Positions 16,005-23,934 of a stretch of DNA of 42,883 bases are shown in pieces. The stretch covers positions 1-42,883 of the forward strand of contig NZ_JAILKR010000034.1 of assembly GCF_024693525.1 (NCBI RefSeq), in the 5' to 3' direction. Numbering within the stretch: the stretch's first letter is position 1; every line of letters begins with the position of its first letter. Under the pieces are notes generated by a model. The model searched no databases. It saw nothing but the letters and a program-made list of their open reading frames with translations, and had not been told where the DNA came from. This DNA is from Selenomonas sp. GTDB taxonomy: Bacteria > Bacillota_C > Negativicutes > Selenomonadales > Selenomonadaceae. The position numbers and the translations under genes are program-made.

Positions 16005-17192
16005 TTACTTTCCCTCCGTCAAACCAATTTCTTCATCGGTCAGATAGCAGGAGGGGTCCGATTCCCAGAAATCGCCTGTGACTGCTTCGGCCCGGGTGCG
16101 GAAATTGCCATTGCAGTTATCGAGCCACTTGCATTTTGCGCAACGGCCCTTGAGCAGTGGCTTACGGTCTTTGAGTCCTGCCATAATCGGATTGGATACA
16201 TCCGACCAGATATCACCAAATTTGCGTTCCCGCACATTGCCAAAGGTATGATGCTGGGTGAACTGATCCGGATGGACATAGCCCAGCGGGTCAACTTCAC
16301 CAAAGGCAATCCCCGAACGGTTGCCGCCATTCATGGCAATGTATTTCTTGATTTGTGCCGCCGTCTCATCTTCACCGGCAGCCAAGGCCTTGAGGTACAT
16401 ATAGACGCCATCGCAGTGATTATCCACCGTCAGAATTTCTTTTTCCAGACCACGATCCTCGAAATCCTTCGTACGGCGAATGATGATGTCCATGGCATGG
16501 CGGGATTCCTCTGGCGTAACATCCTGGTCCACCATATGCTCGCCGCGTCCCGAATACACCAGATGATAAAAGCAGACGCGATTGATATTTTCGCGCTCGA
16601 TAAAGTCAAAGATATTGTCAAGTTCCTGGATATTGTGATGATTAATCGTAAAGCGAAGGCCAACCCGCTGTCCTACGGCCACACAGTTCTTGATGCCAGC
16701 CATTGCCTTTTCGTAAGCCCCTTCAACGCCACGGAATTTATCGTTGACGTCTTTCAGGCCGTCCAGCGATATGCCGACATAGCCCACGCCAATATCTTTG
16801 ATGCGCTGGGCCACTTCCCGGGTAATCAGGGTACCATTGGTCGAAAGAGTCGGTCGAACCCCCTTTTTTTGTGCATACTCTGCCAGTTCGAAAAAATCCG
16901 GACGAATCAGCGGCTCTCCACCCGAGAACAGTAAAACTGGAACCTTGAAATCCGCCAAATCATCGATGAATTTCTTGGCTTCCTCAGTCGTCAGCTCATT
17001 CTGATATTTCGATGCATCTGACCCCATATAGCAGTGCATGCATTTGAGATTGCAAGTCTTGGTGGAATTCCAGACTACCACTGGCCCCATGCCCTCAGCC
17101 GCACCATTACGCATCGAATGCGCATTCTTGGTATAGCGCAGATTGTCCCCAAAATACTCCCGGGCAAACAACAGCTTCGTTACACTAATCAT
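16005..17192 (-). CDS. nirJ1: Radical SAM heme-synthesis enzyme NirJ1 (AhbC-like)
   Basis: The 395-residue protein has a radical SAM cluster motif in TCNLKCMHC (C47, C51, C54), the FSGGEPL SAM-binding loop, and a SPASM-like tail with C351, C354, C360 and C382. The length, the tail and the coupled partner gene fit NirJ1. By family it removes the acetate side chains of 12,18-didecarboxysiroheme to give Fe-coproporphyrin III (AhbC reaction). That would let the cell make heme from siroheme without the protoporphyrin route. AGGAG lies upstream of the ATG, and the TetR gene is 40 bp upstream, so all three probably form one transcript. Confidence 0.86.
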   Translation of the reverse strand: MISVTKLLFAREYFGDNLRYTKNAHSMRNGAAEGMGPVVVWNSTKTCNLKCMHCYMGSDASKYQNELTTEEAKKFIDDLADFKVPVLLFSGGEPLIRPDFFELAEYAQKKGVRPTLSTNGTLITREVAQRIKDIGVGYVGISLDGLKDVNDKFRGVEGAYEKAMAGIKNCVAVGQRVGLRFTINHHNIQELDNIFDFIERENINRVCFYHLVYSGRGEHMVDQDVTPEESRHAMDIIIRRTKDFEDRGLEKEILTVDNHCDGVYMYLKALAAGEDETAAQIKKYIAMNGGNRSGIAFGEVDPLGYVHPDQFTQHHTFGNVRERKFGDIWSDVSNPIMAGLKDRKPLLKGRCAKCKWLDNCNGNFRTRAEAVTGDFWESDPSCYLTDEEIGLTEGK

Positions 17193-17232
17193 TACTTCCT
17201 ACACTCCTAAAATACCTAAACACACAATAAAA

Positions 17233-17838
17233 TTATTTTCTTACGCGAATGCCATCAAGAATCAGCCGTGTCTTCATCTCAATATTTTCTTGAAAAGAAA
17301 TACTCAGCTTACTAAGAGCTGCCGCCTGATAAATGGAATGAAACATCTCGGCAATAAGCTCTGGCGGTACATCTTGGCGAATCTCGCCCCGTTCCTGTCC
17401 TTCCCGCAGGATGCGCTCGTAAAGCCCTTTAAAGCCCGGTGATGCTACCTTGGGCTGTTTGTCACTGCCCTCGGGAAGCCCCGAGTGCTCTGCTGCCGAT
17501 ATGAACAAAGGCAATACATAGCGGTTCTTGTCCAAAAAGCACGCCGTAATGCGGCAACCAGCCTCTAAGAGCTCATCTGCCGGACGATTTGCTGCTTTGA
17601 GCTCCCGCAGCGCCTCTGCTACCTCCGTTACCATCTGCTGTATCAGCTGCACGAGTATCTCTTCTTTGGACTGAAAATAATTGTAAAAGGTTCCAATTCC
17701 AAGATCTGCCGCATTCATGATATCTGCCACCGAGGTTTCCTTGAACCCCTTTTGGCTGAACTGCTCTACTGCTGCATCGAGGATTGCCTTGCGGGATTGC
17801 ATTTTTTTGCGTTCCCGGCGCCCCATTTTCTCCTCCAT
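17233..17838 (-). CDS. TetR-family transcription regulator
   Basis: The 201-residue protein has an N-terminal TetR helix-turn-helix (about residues 15-62, with AILDAAVEQFSQKGFKETSV and GIGTFYNYFQSKEEIL). The C-terminal ligand domain is not specific. It sits 40 bp ahead of nirJ1 in the same direction with no terminator between them, so it likely controls heme synthesis and its own transcription, perhaps in response to heme or a porphyrin (inference). Two starts are possible: ATG 17838, 8 nt after AGGAG, and ATG 17826, behind GGAGGAG. Confidence 0.88.
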   Translation of the reverse strand: MEEKMGRRERKKMQSRKAILDAAVEQFSQKGFKETSVADIMNAADLGIGTFYNYFQSKEEILVQLIQQMVTEVAEALRELKAANRPADELLEAGCRITACFLDKNRYVLPLFISAAEHSGLPEGSDKQPKVASPGFKGLYERILREGQERGEIRQDVPPELIAEMFHSIYQAAALSKLSISFQENIEMKTRLILDGIRVRK

Positions 17839-17903
17839 CTCACTCGCTCCTATCCTAAGGCATTTCGTATTGATATATCGTTTGATTTATCTTTTCCTAT
17901 TCT

Positions 17904-17909
17904 ATTATA
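17904..17909 (-). promoter_or_regulatory. Candidate -10 box for the TetR-nirJ1-nirJ2 operon
   Basis: TATAAT on the minus strand lies about 65 nt before the TetR start. No clear -35 stands at 16-18 nt. A GATATATC palindrome at 17872-17879 lies between it and the gene and could be part of an operator. Confidence 0.45.
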
Positions 17910-17994
17910 TCGGAAAACTATCTTAGTGAAAAGACAAAAATGAACTATATTCATATTTCGTGAAATCCTAACCAAAATCCTTCTTTCGCTATAA

Positions 17995-18029
17995 GAAAAC
18001 CGGATTCATCCTAGCGGCGAATCCGGTTT
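17995..18029 (-). terminator. Terminator after the galactanase remnant
   Basis: AAACCGGATTC (17997-18007) and GAATCCGGTTT (18019-18029) form an 11-bp stem followed on the minus strand by TTTTCTTAT. It lies about 35 bp past the stop at 18062. Confidence 0.85.
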
Positions 18030-18034
18030 GACTT

Positions 18035-18065
18035 GTCAATTTTGACCGGTCAATTGACCTGTCAA
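18035..18065. repeat. Cluster of alternating GTCAA/TTGAC half-sites
   Basis: Five half-sites alternate in orientation over 31 bp: GTCAA 18035-18039, TTGAC 18042-18046, GTCAA 18049-18053, TTGAC 18054-18058 and GTCAA 18061-18065. They make perfect overlapping palindromes such as TTGACCGGTCAA and GGTCAATTGACC. The cluster covers the stop codon of the galactanase remnant and lies before its terminator. Confidence 0.7.
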
Positions 18066-18951
18066 TCCTGACGATAGAATTTAAAGTTGTCGGCAGAGCC
18101 CCATTTATCCGGCTGCCCCTGCATCTCAAGGCCAACAACGGCCTTGCCACCTTTGATTTCCACATCGGTGATTTTTACCGTCTGCCATTTATTCCAGCCG
18201 GTATTGTAGATGTCAGCGGTTTTCTTTTCGCCATTGTCGCCAATGACAAAGAGCTTGAACTTCGAGCCATCTTCAAGGCCCTGGGAGCTGACCTGACCCG
18301 TGTATTTGCCATCGGTAAGTCCCGTGACCTCCTGGCTTATGGTGAAGTGATAGACACCACCGCCCCAATAATGCATGGAGCCTTCGCCTTTGGCATTCCC
18401 TTTGCCGCTGGTAGGCGTAACGGTCCATTTGTCGCCTTCAACGGTCCAGCCGCTAAGCGACATAGTCTCAAAGTCGCCATTCTTCAGCAGGTTTGCCTTC
18501 GGTTTAATCTCCACATCACATTCCACCGGCTGATTGACAGCAGGGATACGGCCCTTGACGGTATAGTCGCCCTCCTGGGCAAAGACCGGGAGTCCGGTTC
18601 CCAATAGAACATCCCCAGTCCACGGCCATTTGGTACCTGCGCCAAGTCATTCATAACGCCGCGCAGTCCCGAAGCCTGGCCCTGAACCGTTGCCGCAAAA
18701 TTGGAACGGCGTTCCTCGGCTTTGCCATAATGGTTCTTTTCCATATCGTAGTTATCGGTGGTAAAGCCATAGGCCGTTTCCGCCACGACAACTTCCTTGC
18801 CGTAACGGTTGGCCATATCGTCGAGGTTCTGTTGAAGGGCCGTCAAAGAACCATGCCAGAACGGATAATAGGAGAAGCCGATGACATCAAAGTCGTTGAC
18901 GCCATTATCCTTCACGAGACGGTCAAAGAATTTCAACATCGTTTTTTTCAT
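18062..18951 (-). pseudogene. Remnant of a secreted GH53 endo-beta-1,4-galactanase with Ig-like and carbohydrate-binding tail
   Basis: The first frame (18951 down to about 18610) matches the second half of a GH53 catalytic domain: FDVIGFSYYPFWHGSL, RYGKEVVVAETAYGFT with the nucleophile Glu, and GLGMFYWEP. The first half, with the acid/base Glu and the signal peptide, is missing. Near 18604 the reading shifts frame. The other frame continues to 18062 as an Ig-like segment (DYTVKGRIPAVNQPV) and a beta-rich module starting NLLKNGDFE that looks like a galactan-binding CBM, perhaps CBM61. The end of the catalytic barrel between WEP and the Ig-like part also seems absent, so a deletion, not a single-base slip, is likely. 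Inactive as it stands. Confidence is high for a broken GH53 gene, lower for the CBM type. Confidence 0.8.
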
Positions 18952-18970
18952 TTTCCTACCTCACAAAGAA

Positions 18971-19083
18971 TCAGAAGCTGTACGTAAATGCAGCATAGCC
19001 GGTATCACGATACTCACCGAAACTCGTATCAAATGGTTTCAGTTTGTAGTAAGTAAGTTCCAGATTGGCATTGGCCGCCACCA
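18971..19083 (-). pseudogene. C-terminal end of an outer-membrane porin
   Basis: The frame reads ANANLELTYYKLKPFDTSFG then EYRDTGYAAFTYSF and stop. Alternating hydrophobic residues and a final Phe are the hallmark of the last strands of a beta-barrel outer-membrane protein recognised by BamA. Only about 36 residues remain. The upstream end is joined directly to an unrelated signal peptide (19142). Confidence 0.65.
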
Positions 19084-19142
19084 AACACTGCCAGCATACA
19101 GGCCATGGCCAAGCAAACAATCCTTTTGCGTCTTTTTTGCAT
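19084..19142 (-). pseudogene. Orphan signal peptide start fused out of frame to the porin tail
   Basis: ATG at 19142 follows AAGGGAG at good spacing and encodes MQKRRKRIVCLAMACMLAVFGG, a typical signal peptide. About 20 codons in, the sequence enters the porin tail in the wrong frame and stops after some 36 codons in all. It is probably the genuine start of a lost secreted-protein gene, perhaps the galactanase. Confidence 0.55.
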
Positions 19143-19162
19143 AAGTCTCTTCTCCCTTTCAA

Positions 19163-19379
19163 TATGAAATTTTAATCTTCTTCACATCTTTTGATAGGAC
19201 ATTTTGCCATAGATTATCTATCTCATAAACGACCCAAATGCAACAAATTTGCGCACATTTGCCATTATTTCTATATTGTTTTATCGTATCTCCCCTTTTT
19301 TATCGAAAAACGTCCTATCGATATTCATAATATGCCTTATTTTCTGAATTCACTATTTTTATTTTCTTAAAAAATAGTG
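19163..19379. other. AT-rich gene-free stretch
   Basis: About 220 bp, very AT-rich, with no gene, RNA or good hairpin that I can support. It should hold the promoter of the broken secreted-protein locus on the minus strand. Confidence 0.45.
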
Positions 19380-19411
19380 TTGACAACATGGTAAACAGGT
19401 GCTATTATAAT
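19380..19411 (+). promoter_or_regulatory. Promoter of tRNA-Arg
   Basis: A consensus TTGACA (19380-19385) lies 17 nt before TATTAT (19403-19408), with an overlapping TATAAT at 19406-19411. The tRNA begins about 30 nt later. Confidence 0.85.
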
Positions 19412-19440
19412 ATACGTTGATTGCGAATGCGCAACACCAT

Positions 19441-19518
19441 GACTCAGTAGCTCAGCTGGATTAGAGTATTTGACTACGAATCAAAGGGTCGGGGGTTCGA
19501 GTCCCTCCTGGGTCACCA
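19441..19518 (+). tRNA. tRNA-Arg(ACG)
   Basis: A 78-nt cloverleaf with acceptor GACTCAG/CTGGGTC, anticodon stem TTTGA/TCAAA around CTACGAA with anticodon ACG, T-arm GGGGGTTCGAGTCCCTC and encoded CCA. A34 is expected to be modified to inosine by TadA. It has its own promoter and terminator. Confidence 0.95.
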
Positions 19519-19530
19519 TTTTGAAATGAC

Positions 19531-19565
19531 AAAACCTTACCTCATCTGAGGTAAGGTTTTTTTTT
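19531..19565 (+). terminator. Terminator of tRNA-Arg
   Basis: AAAACCTTACCTCA and TGAGGTAAGGTTTT form a 14-bp stem with a 2-nt loop, running into a long T tract. Confidence 0.93.
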
Positions 19566-19575
19566 ATTTCCTATA

Positions 19576-19597
19576 TTTTGCGATTCGAATCGCAAAA
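19576..19597. repeat. Perfect 22-bp palindrome
   Basis: The core GCGATTCGAATCGC is flanked by TTTT and AAAA, making a perfect palindrome with no loop. It lies between two terminators and is not needed by either. It could be a protein-binding site. Confidence 0.7.
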
Positions 19598-19625
19598 TCC
19601 TTGTACTTCGGCATAATTGGCAAAT

Positions 19626-19673
19626 AAAAATAGCCCTATCCAGTAGCTATAGACTCGATAGGGCTATTTTTCC
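19626..19673. terminator. Bidirectional terminator, mainly for ridA
   Basis: AAAAATAGCCCTAT and ATAGGGCTATTTTT form a 14-bp stem around an 18-nt loop with T tracts on both strands. It lies 7 bp past the ridA stop. Confidence 0.88.
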
Positions 19674-19680
19674 GATTCGT

Positions 19681-20058
19681 TTATTCTTCAATAACAGCCA
19701 AGGCTTCGACTTCGCACAATGCACCAGCTGGTAAATCTTTTACAGCCACACAGCTGCGGGCCGGTTTGCTGACAAAATGCTTGGCGTAGACTTCGTTGAA
19801 GGCCTTGAAGTCAGCAATGTCCGCCAAAAAGCAGGTTGTCTTTACCACGCGAGTCATATCCGTTCCCGCTGCTTTGAGAACGGCTTCGATATTCTTGCAG
19901 CACTGCTCTGCCTGGTCTTCAATCGTAATGGCAACAATTTTGCCCGCCGCCGGGTCGATGGCAATCTGCCCCGACATGTAAAGGTTGTTGCCCGCTAAAA
20001 CAGCCTGGCTGTAGGGGCCGACTGCTGCCGGCGCATCATTGGTGTGGATTACGTTCAT
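19681..20058 (-). CDS. ridA: RidA/YjgF family enamine/imine deaminase
   Basis: From ATG 20058, which follows AGGAGG at good spacing, the protein has 125 residues, the family norm. Signature pieces are AVGPYSQAV, SGQIAIDP, NEVYAKHF and PARSCVAVKDLPAGALCEVEALAV, including the Arg that binds the substrate carboxylate. RidA hydrolyses reactive enamines and imines released by PLP enzymes, such as 2-aminoacrylate, in the cytoplasm as a trimer. A terminator follows. Confidence 0.95.
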   Translation of the reverse strand: MNVIHTNDAPAAVGPYSQAVLAGNNLYMSGQIAIDPAAGKIVAITIEDQAEQCCKNIEAVLKAAGTDMTRVVKTTCFLADIADFKAFNEVYAKHFVSKPARSCVAVKDLPAGALCEVEALAVIEE

Positions 20059-20133
20059 GTGGGTTACCTCCTGCAATAGCATTCAAAGATTCATCTTCTG
20101 CTATTGTACCCCATAACGCTACCTGTTACAAGT

Positions 20134-21030
20134 TTACACACTAAGTTCCGGGCACTGATTTTTGTCATTGTTATTCATCAGACCATTGATGCTGTTGAAA
20201 AGTACCGGCTGGATATCCACCGTAGGGAATCGGGCATTCCCCGCCGTTCGCTCTGCCTGCACGTAGACATTAAACGCCTCCACAAAGCTTACCCCGCGGC
20301 CGCCGCGCTTGAGCGCATCGCCGCAGTCTGCCAGCGATTTATGAATCGAACCGCGCATATAGTTGGAGATAGCACGGCAGAACAAGGCTGGCCAGTAGCG
20401 ATGCTGAAATTCGAGAGATTTTTCCGAATCCATCTCGACCATTCCGCACTGCTCCTTTACGGCAGCATCCTGTCCCATAACGTCGTACATCTGCAAAATT
20501 GCCAAACGAACCAGCCCCTTTTGCACATAGTAAAGGGGTTCATCCTCATCCAGACGACTGGCCGTCTGAGCATCCCTCAGCGCATCGTTATACCGCTGCA
20601 GATTGAAATAGGCCACACTGCGCAGATAATAGGCCCTAGCCGGTACGAGACAACCACGCTCTTCAATCATAGCGGTGAGATTCTCGAGGGCTTTCTCCAG
20701 CTCATTGTCATTGATAAACTGCTGATTCTGTGCTAGTTCCTCTTCCAAGGTAAGTTTTTTCAATGGTTGTTCAATGGGTTCTATCGGATTTTCTTTTTCG
20801 GAAACGGTAAGGCTGTTCGTCCCATCTACGGTAAGGCTGTTCGTTCCATCCTCGGGGATTAGCGCCACAACAGCCTTTTCCTCCGTGATAACAGCGGGTA
20901 CCGCTTCGGCCGGTTCAACCACCGCCGCTGCTGGCACCTCTTCATCCAACGCCTGGGAAGCATTGACCACTCCACCGCCTGCCAGCGTCAAACAGGCCAG
21001 TGTCAAAAGGCAACTTACTCCTTTTTTCAT
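20134..21030 (-). CDS. Exported TPR-like protein
   Basis: The start at ATG 21030 lies 8 nt after AGAGGAG, giving 298 residues with a signal peptide (MKKGVSCLLTLACLTLAGGG). An Ala/Glu/Pro/Val-rich linker holds an 8-residue segment repeated in tandem (DGTNSLTV twice, a 24-bp repeat). Helical units follow that read like tetratricopeptide repeats (ARAYYLRSVAYFNLQRYNDAL, then DALRDAQTASRLDEDEPLYY). The C-terminal part is not recognised. It probably scaffolds proteins in the periplasm. It lies 117 bp downstream of the FlgT/CsgG-like operon in the same direction and may belong to it. Confidence 0.72.
   Translation of the reverse strand: MKKGVSCLLTLACLTLAGGGVVNASQALDEEVPAAAVVEPAEAVPAVITEEKAVVALIPEDGTNSLTVDGTNSLTVSEKENPIEPIEQPLKKLTLEEELAQNQQFINDNELEKALENLTAMIEERGCLVPARAYYLRSVAYFNLQRYNDALRDAQTASRLDEDEPLYYVQKGLVRLAILQMYDVMGQDAAVKEQCGMVEMDSEKSLEFQHRYWPALFCRAISNYMRGSIHKSLADCGDALKRGGRGVSFVEAFNVYVQAERTAGNARFPTVDIQPVLFNSINGLMNNNDKNQCPELSV
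20803..20850 (-). repeat. Two tandem 24-bp units within the TPR-like gene
   Basis: Two adjacent 24-bp copies with about one difference encode the repeated DGTNSLTV. Slippage could change the copy number between strains without a frameshift. Confidence 0.75.
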
Positions 21031-21147
21031 CCATGAATCTCCTCTTCTCATCAAATTCCAATCCTATAAGCCTATTTTAACATAATCCCCTATAAACCGC
21101 ACGCGCTATTTTAGGACCTTAGAACTATCCATTATCACTTACTGGCG

Positions 21148-22404
21148 TTATTTTTCCCCTATTTTATTGTCGATTGTCTTGCATAATCGTTTGATGCTCT
21201 TGCGAAGGGCTTCGGCATAACGGTCATCATCGGATTCCGTGCGGAAAACACTGCAGACGATGCTGCCCGTCTGCGAATCAATCACCCGCAGGGCCACGCC
21301 GACTTCATACCAGAAAGAGTAATAACCGTAGTGATTAGTTATCACCGACCGGTAGTAATTTTTCGTTGCGGTCTGCTTGTTTCCATTGGAGTCCTCCCAT
21401 TGGAATTTCTCCGAATGATCAAACATGGTCTGAACCGTGGCATAAGGCTGATGCCAGGTCTGGCCACTGTTGCAACGCGTAACTTTGCCCGTGATATAAT
21501 AGCGGGTCTTCGCACCCGAATTATCGAATCTGACCTTTTTTAAACTATTCTCTGCCTCATCTTGAATGGCATATTCCAATGTTTTGGCAACCAATTCATC
21601 TTGCTTGATATCCTCGGGAATGACGATGTTGCCAAGGCTGATGGCAGGGGCATCTTTTGCAACTTTTTGCTCTGGATGGCGTTTCAGGCGTCCCCAGTCG
21701 CCAACAAAATTCTTGGTAATCTGCTTGAAGGCATGCCGCGCATCGACACCGTAGTTCTTGTAGTAATCCACCAGGGTCATGGCCTTTTTCCCCGTCGATG
21801 CATCATAGAGGACAAAATCCATATCCATCATCTGCAGGTAATTGTCATAACCCGGGATTTGATGATTCTGGAACCAAGTGTGGTAATTGACTTTGTACTT
21901 GTTCCCCTTGGGGCCGTTGATAATATCGTGATAGGCCTCCATCCGGACCGTGGTCCAGGTAGCCGGCGAATGATCCACCCGCACTTCCTGACGGCGCAGG
22001 TGGGGAACCAGATAGCCATCGGCCATGGTAGCATCATAAATGTTTTTGGCCCGTTCGGTTTCACTGCTGAAATTCCCCAGCAAAGCCTGATATTCCGGAG
22101 TCTCCCGCAAAATCTGCTTTTTCTCTTCCAGCTGTTCGCCAAAGCCCAGGAAATTGGTATTCTTTATTTTTTTGTTGATGCGGGCATGGAGATAGTTGTT
22201 ATACCCCTGATTGGCATTCACCCGTCCTGTGGTTTCATTGCCCACCCGCATGGGTAACAGGATGACTTTACGGAACTGCTTTGCCTGGATCTCGGCGCTC
22301 TCATCCATCCAAATATTTCCCGCGGCAGCAGCATTCGACATGCCAACGATCCCGGATAAAAGAACGCCGGCAGCCAAAAAACCAAGTATTTTTTTCATTT
22401 GCAT
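21148..22404 (-). CDS. Exported protein of the CsgG/FlgT-like operon, 418 aa
   Basis: I place the start at ATG 22404 (or 22398), which gives MQMKKILGFLAAGVLLSGIVG as a signal peptide; the frame could open at 22443 but only by adding residues before that signal. Mature features are KVILLPMRVGNETTGRVNAN near the start, a large central domain, and a C-terminal region (VGVALRVIDSQTGSIVCSVFRTESDDDRYAEALRKSIKRLC) that resembles CsgG-like domains with the pattern RVID-TG. It is the last gene of the five-gene operon. Its exact family is not known to me; a periplasmic or outer-membrane role is inferred. Confidence 0.72.
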   Translation of the reverse strand: MQMKKILGFLAAGVLLSGIVGMSNAAAAGNIWMDESAEIQAKQFRKVILLPMRVGNETTGRVNANQGYNNYLHARINKKIKNTNFLGFGEQLEEKKQILRETPEYQALLGNFSSETERAKNIYDATMADGYLVPHLRRQEVRVDHSPATWTTVRMEAYHDIINGPKGNKYKVNYHTWFQNHQIPGYDNYLQMMDMDFVLYDASTGKKAMTLVDYYKNYGVDARHAFKQITKNFVGDWGRLKRHPEQKVAKDAPAISLGNIVIPEDIKQDELVAKTLEYAIQDEAENSLKKVRFDNSGAKTRYYITGKVTRCNSGQTWHQPYATVQTMFDHSEKFQWEDSNGNKQTATKNYYRSVITNHYGYYSFWYEVGVALRVIDSQTGSIVCSVFRTESDDDRYAEALRKSIKRLCKTIDNKIGEK

Positions 22405-22439
22405 AATCCCTTGTTCTCCCTTCAAACTCTCCCCCAAGC

Positions 22440-23078
22440 TCACATCGCCTGCAAAAATTTATAGGCCAGATTCTGCGCCGCAATATCGAGAGCCCGGCTC
22501 ACCGCCGTCTCGGTTCCTGACACATTCCGATGGACAATGGCGTGATAGTTAAGTGCGCTCTTGCGCCGGGAATCCGCCGTTGTGACAAAGACCACCCGCC
22601 CGGTATGGGCGTCAATCACGCGCATACTGAGTTCCACATGGGCGGTCTTATCCTTGCCCCCTATGCCGATGGTTCCTGCCTGAGATTTGACGTTGCTGAC
22701 ATTGGTCAGATAGCCGTAAATCAGATAATCAGCCTCGTTTTCCAGTTCGGGGATAATTTCGCCTTTTCCCAACTGTTCCATAATGGCCACCTCATCATAG
22801 CGGGCCCGGATTACATCCGTATCCATAGTCCGCACATCGATGCGGGGACTCAGACTCAATTCCGCTTCCAAGGTGGTACGCGGACCAGGAAGCATCTCCT
22901 CGGGCTCCATCTGGAAATCCGTCAAAGTCACCTTCGATTTAGACACCCGGTTCTGGAAGCCCACTACCATAACAACAGGACGGTCAGCAGCCTGCACCGC
23001 TGATGAAAAGCCACCAGCGATAAGCACACTTCCCAGCAGAATTACCCCCAATTTTCGAAGCCATTTTGTCGTATCCAT
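22440..23078 (-). CDS. CsgG-like exported protein, 212 aa
   Basis: A signal peptide (about residues 1-30) leads to VVMVVGFQNR, the typical first strand of CsgG-family domains. NEADYLIYGYLTNVS and ELSMRVIDAHTGRVVFVTTA follow, both CsgG hallmarks. There is no lipobox, so a CsgG-type lipid-anchored pore is not evident; it may be a periplasmic relative. The start lies 2 bp after the stop of the previous gene with no clear ribosome site, so translation is likely coupled. Confidence 0.75.
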   Translation of the reverse strand: MDTTKWLRKLGVILLGSVLIAGGFSSAVQAADRPVVMVVGFQNRVSKSKVTLTDFQMEPEEMLPGPRTTLEAELSLSPRIDVRTMDTDVIRARYDEVAIMEQLGKGEIIPELENEADYLIYGYLTNVSNVKSQAGTIGIGGKDKTAHVELSMRVIDAHTGRVVFVTTADSRRKSALNYHAIVHRNVSGTETAVSRALDIAAQNLAYKFLQAM

Positions 23079-23080
23079 AG

Positions 23081-23902
23081 TTACTGCACCGCTTTCATGC
23101 CATTCTTGTTCAAATCCGCCACAATATCTTCGACCTGAGCCGCCATCACCTGATTGAGCATCTCATCCACATTCATGCCCTTGCCGTTCTTCACGATGGC
23201 AAAATTCATGAGCTGTGCCGTCTTCTTGTTCTCGCAGTGACCCTCAAACACTTTACCATTGGCCGTGTTGAGCAGATAATAATCCACCACAGCCGTCATC
23301 TTTTTCCCCCGGGTTTCGCGTTCCGTACGGGAGGCAAACATGGTGTGCTTTAGGCGCACATCCACATCTTTGAGGTTGACGAATAACAGATACTGCGCCC
23401 CATAATTCTGGGCAATCTCCTCGGCCTGCTGGGCCGCCGACGGCGACAGGCGATAGGGTACACCGCTTTGTTTGCGCCAATTTTCAATCCGCACATCATC
23501 ATAGAAATACTTCCGGCCCATAGTGGCATCGGCATAGCGAACAAGTTTTGCCGCCGCTTCGCCGTGTTCGAATAAATGCCCGTGGATGATGGCGTCCATA
23601 TGAATCACCGACAGCTTATCATCCTCCTCCGAATTTCCTGCATCGTGGCGGCCGGCTTCATTCGTCATATCGGCCCGGCTGACCACCTGAAATTTATTGG
23701 TGGTCATGTTCTGATACAGTTTATCGGCAAAGGTATCAAAGGCCTCTCGCTTCAGTTCGTAATCGCCATAGCTCTGAACCTCACCAATGAAAATCCGCGG
23801 GCCACTCCCAGCACTGTTAAAAAGACCTGCCGCCGATACACTTCCGGTAAGAAATGAGAAACCGGCCAAAGCTGCCACGGCTATCCGGCTAAATGCTTTC
23901 AT
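23081..23902 (-). CDS. CsgG-like exported protein, 273 aa
   Basis: A signal peptide (MKAFSRIAVAALAGFSFLTG, cleavage near VSAAG) is followed by a CsgG-type region: RIFIGEVQSYGDYELKREAF, FQVVSRADM, YGAQYLLFVNLKDVDV and VVDYYLLNTANGKVFEG. The same strand-helix pattern as its neighbours suggests they arose by duplication. No lipobox. GAGGAG lies before the ATG. The following gene starts 2 bp after its stop. Confidence 0.75.
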   Translation of the reverse strand: MKAFSRIAVAALAGFSFLTGSVSAAGLFNSAGSGPRIFIGEVQSYGDYELKREAFDTFADKLYQNMTTNKFQVVSRADMTNEAGRHDAGNSEEDDKLSVIHMDAIIHGHLFEHGEAAAKLVRYADATMGRKYFYDDVRIENWRKQSGVPYRLSPSAAQQAEEIAQNYGAQYLLFVNLKDVDVRLKHTMFASRTERETRGKKMTAVVDYYLLNTANGKVFEGHCENKKTAQLMNFAIVKNGKGMNVDEMLNQVMAAQVEDIVADLNKNGMKAVQ

Positions 23903-23934
23903 CCCTGTTCTCCTCTATTATTCCCAAAACCGGC

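Noticed and set aside
18604..18951. Programmed frameshift in the galactanase
   Set aside because: The first half of the catalytic domain and the signal peptide are missing too, so a decayed gene explains the frame change better.
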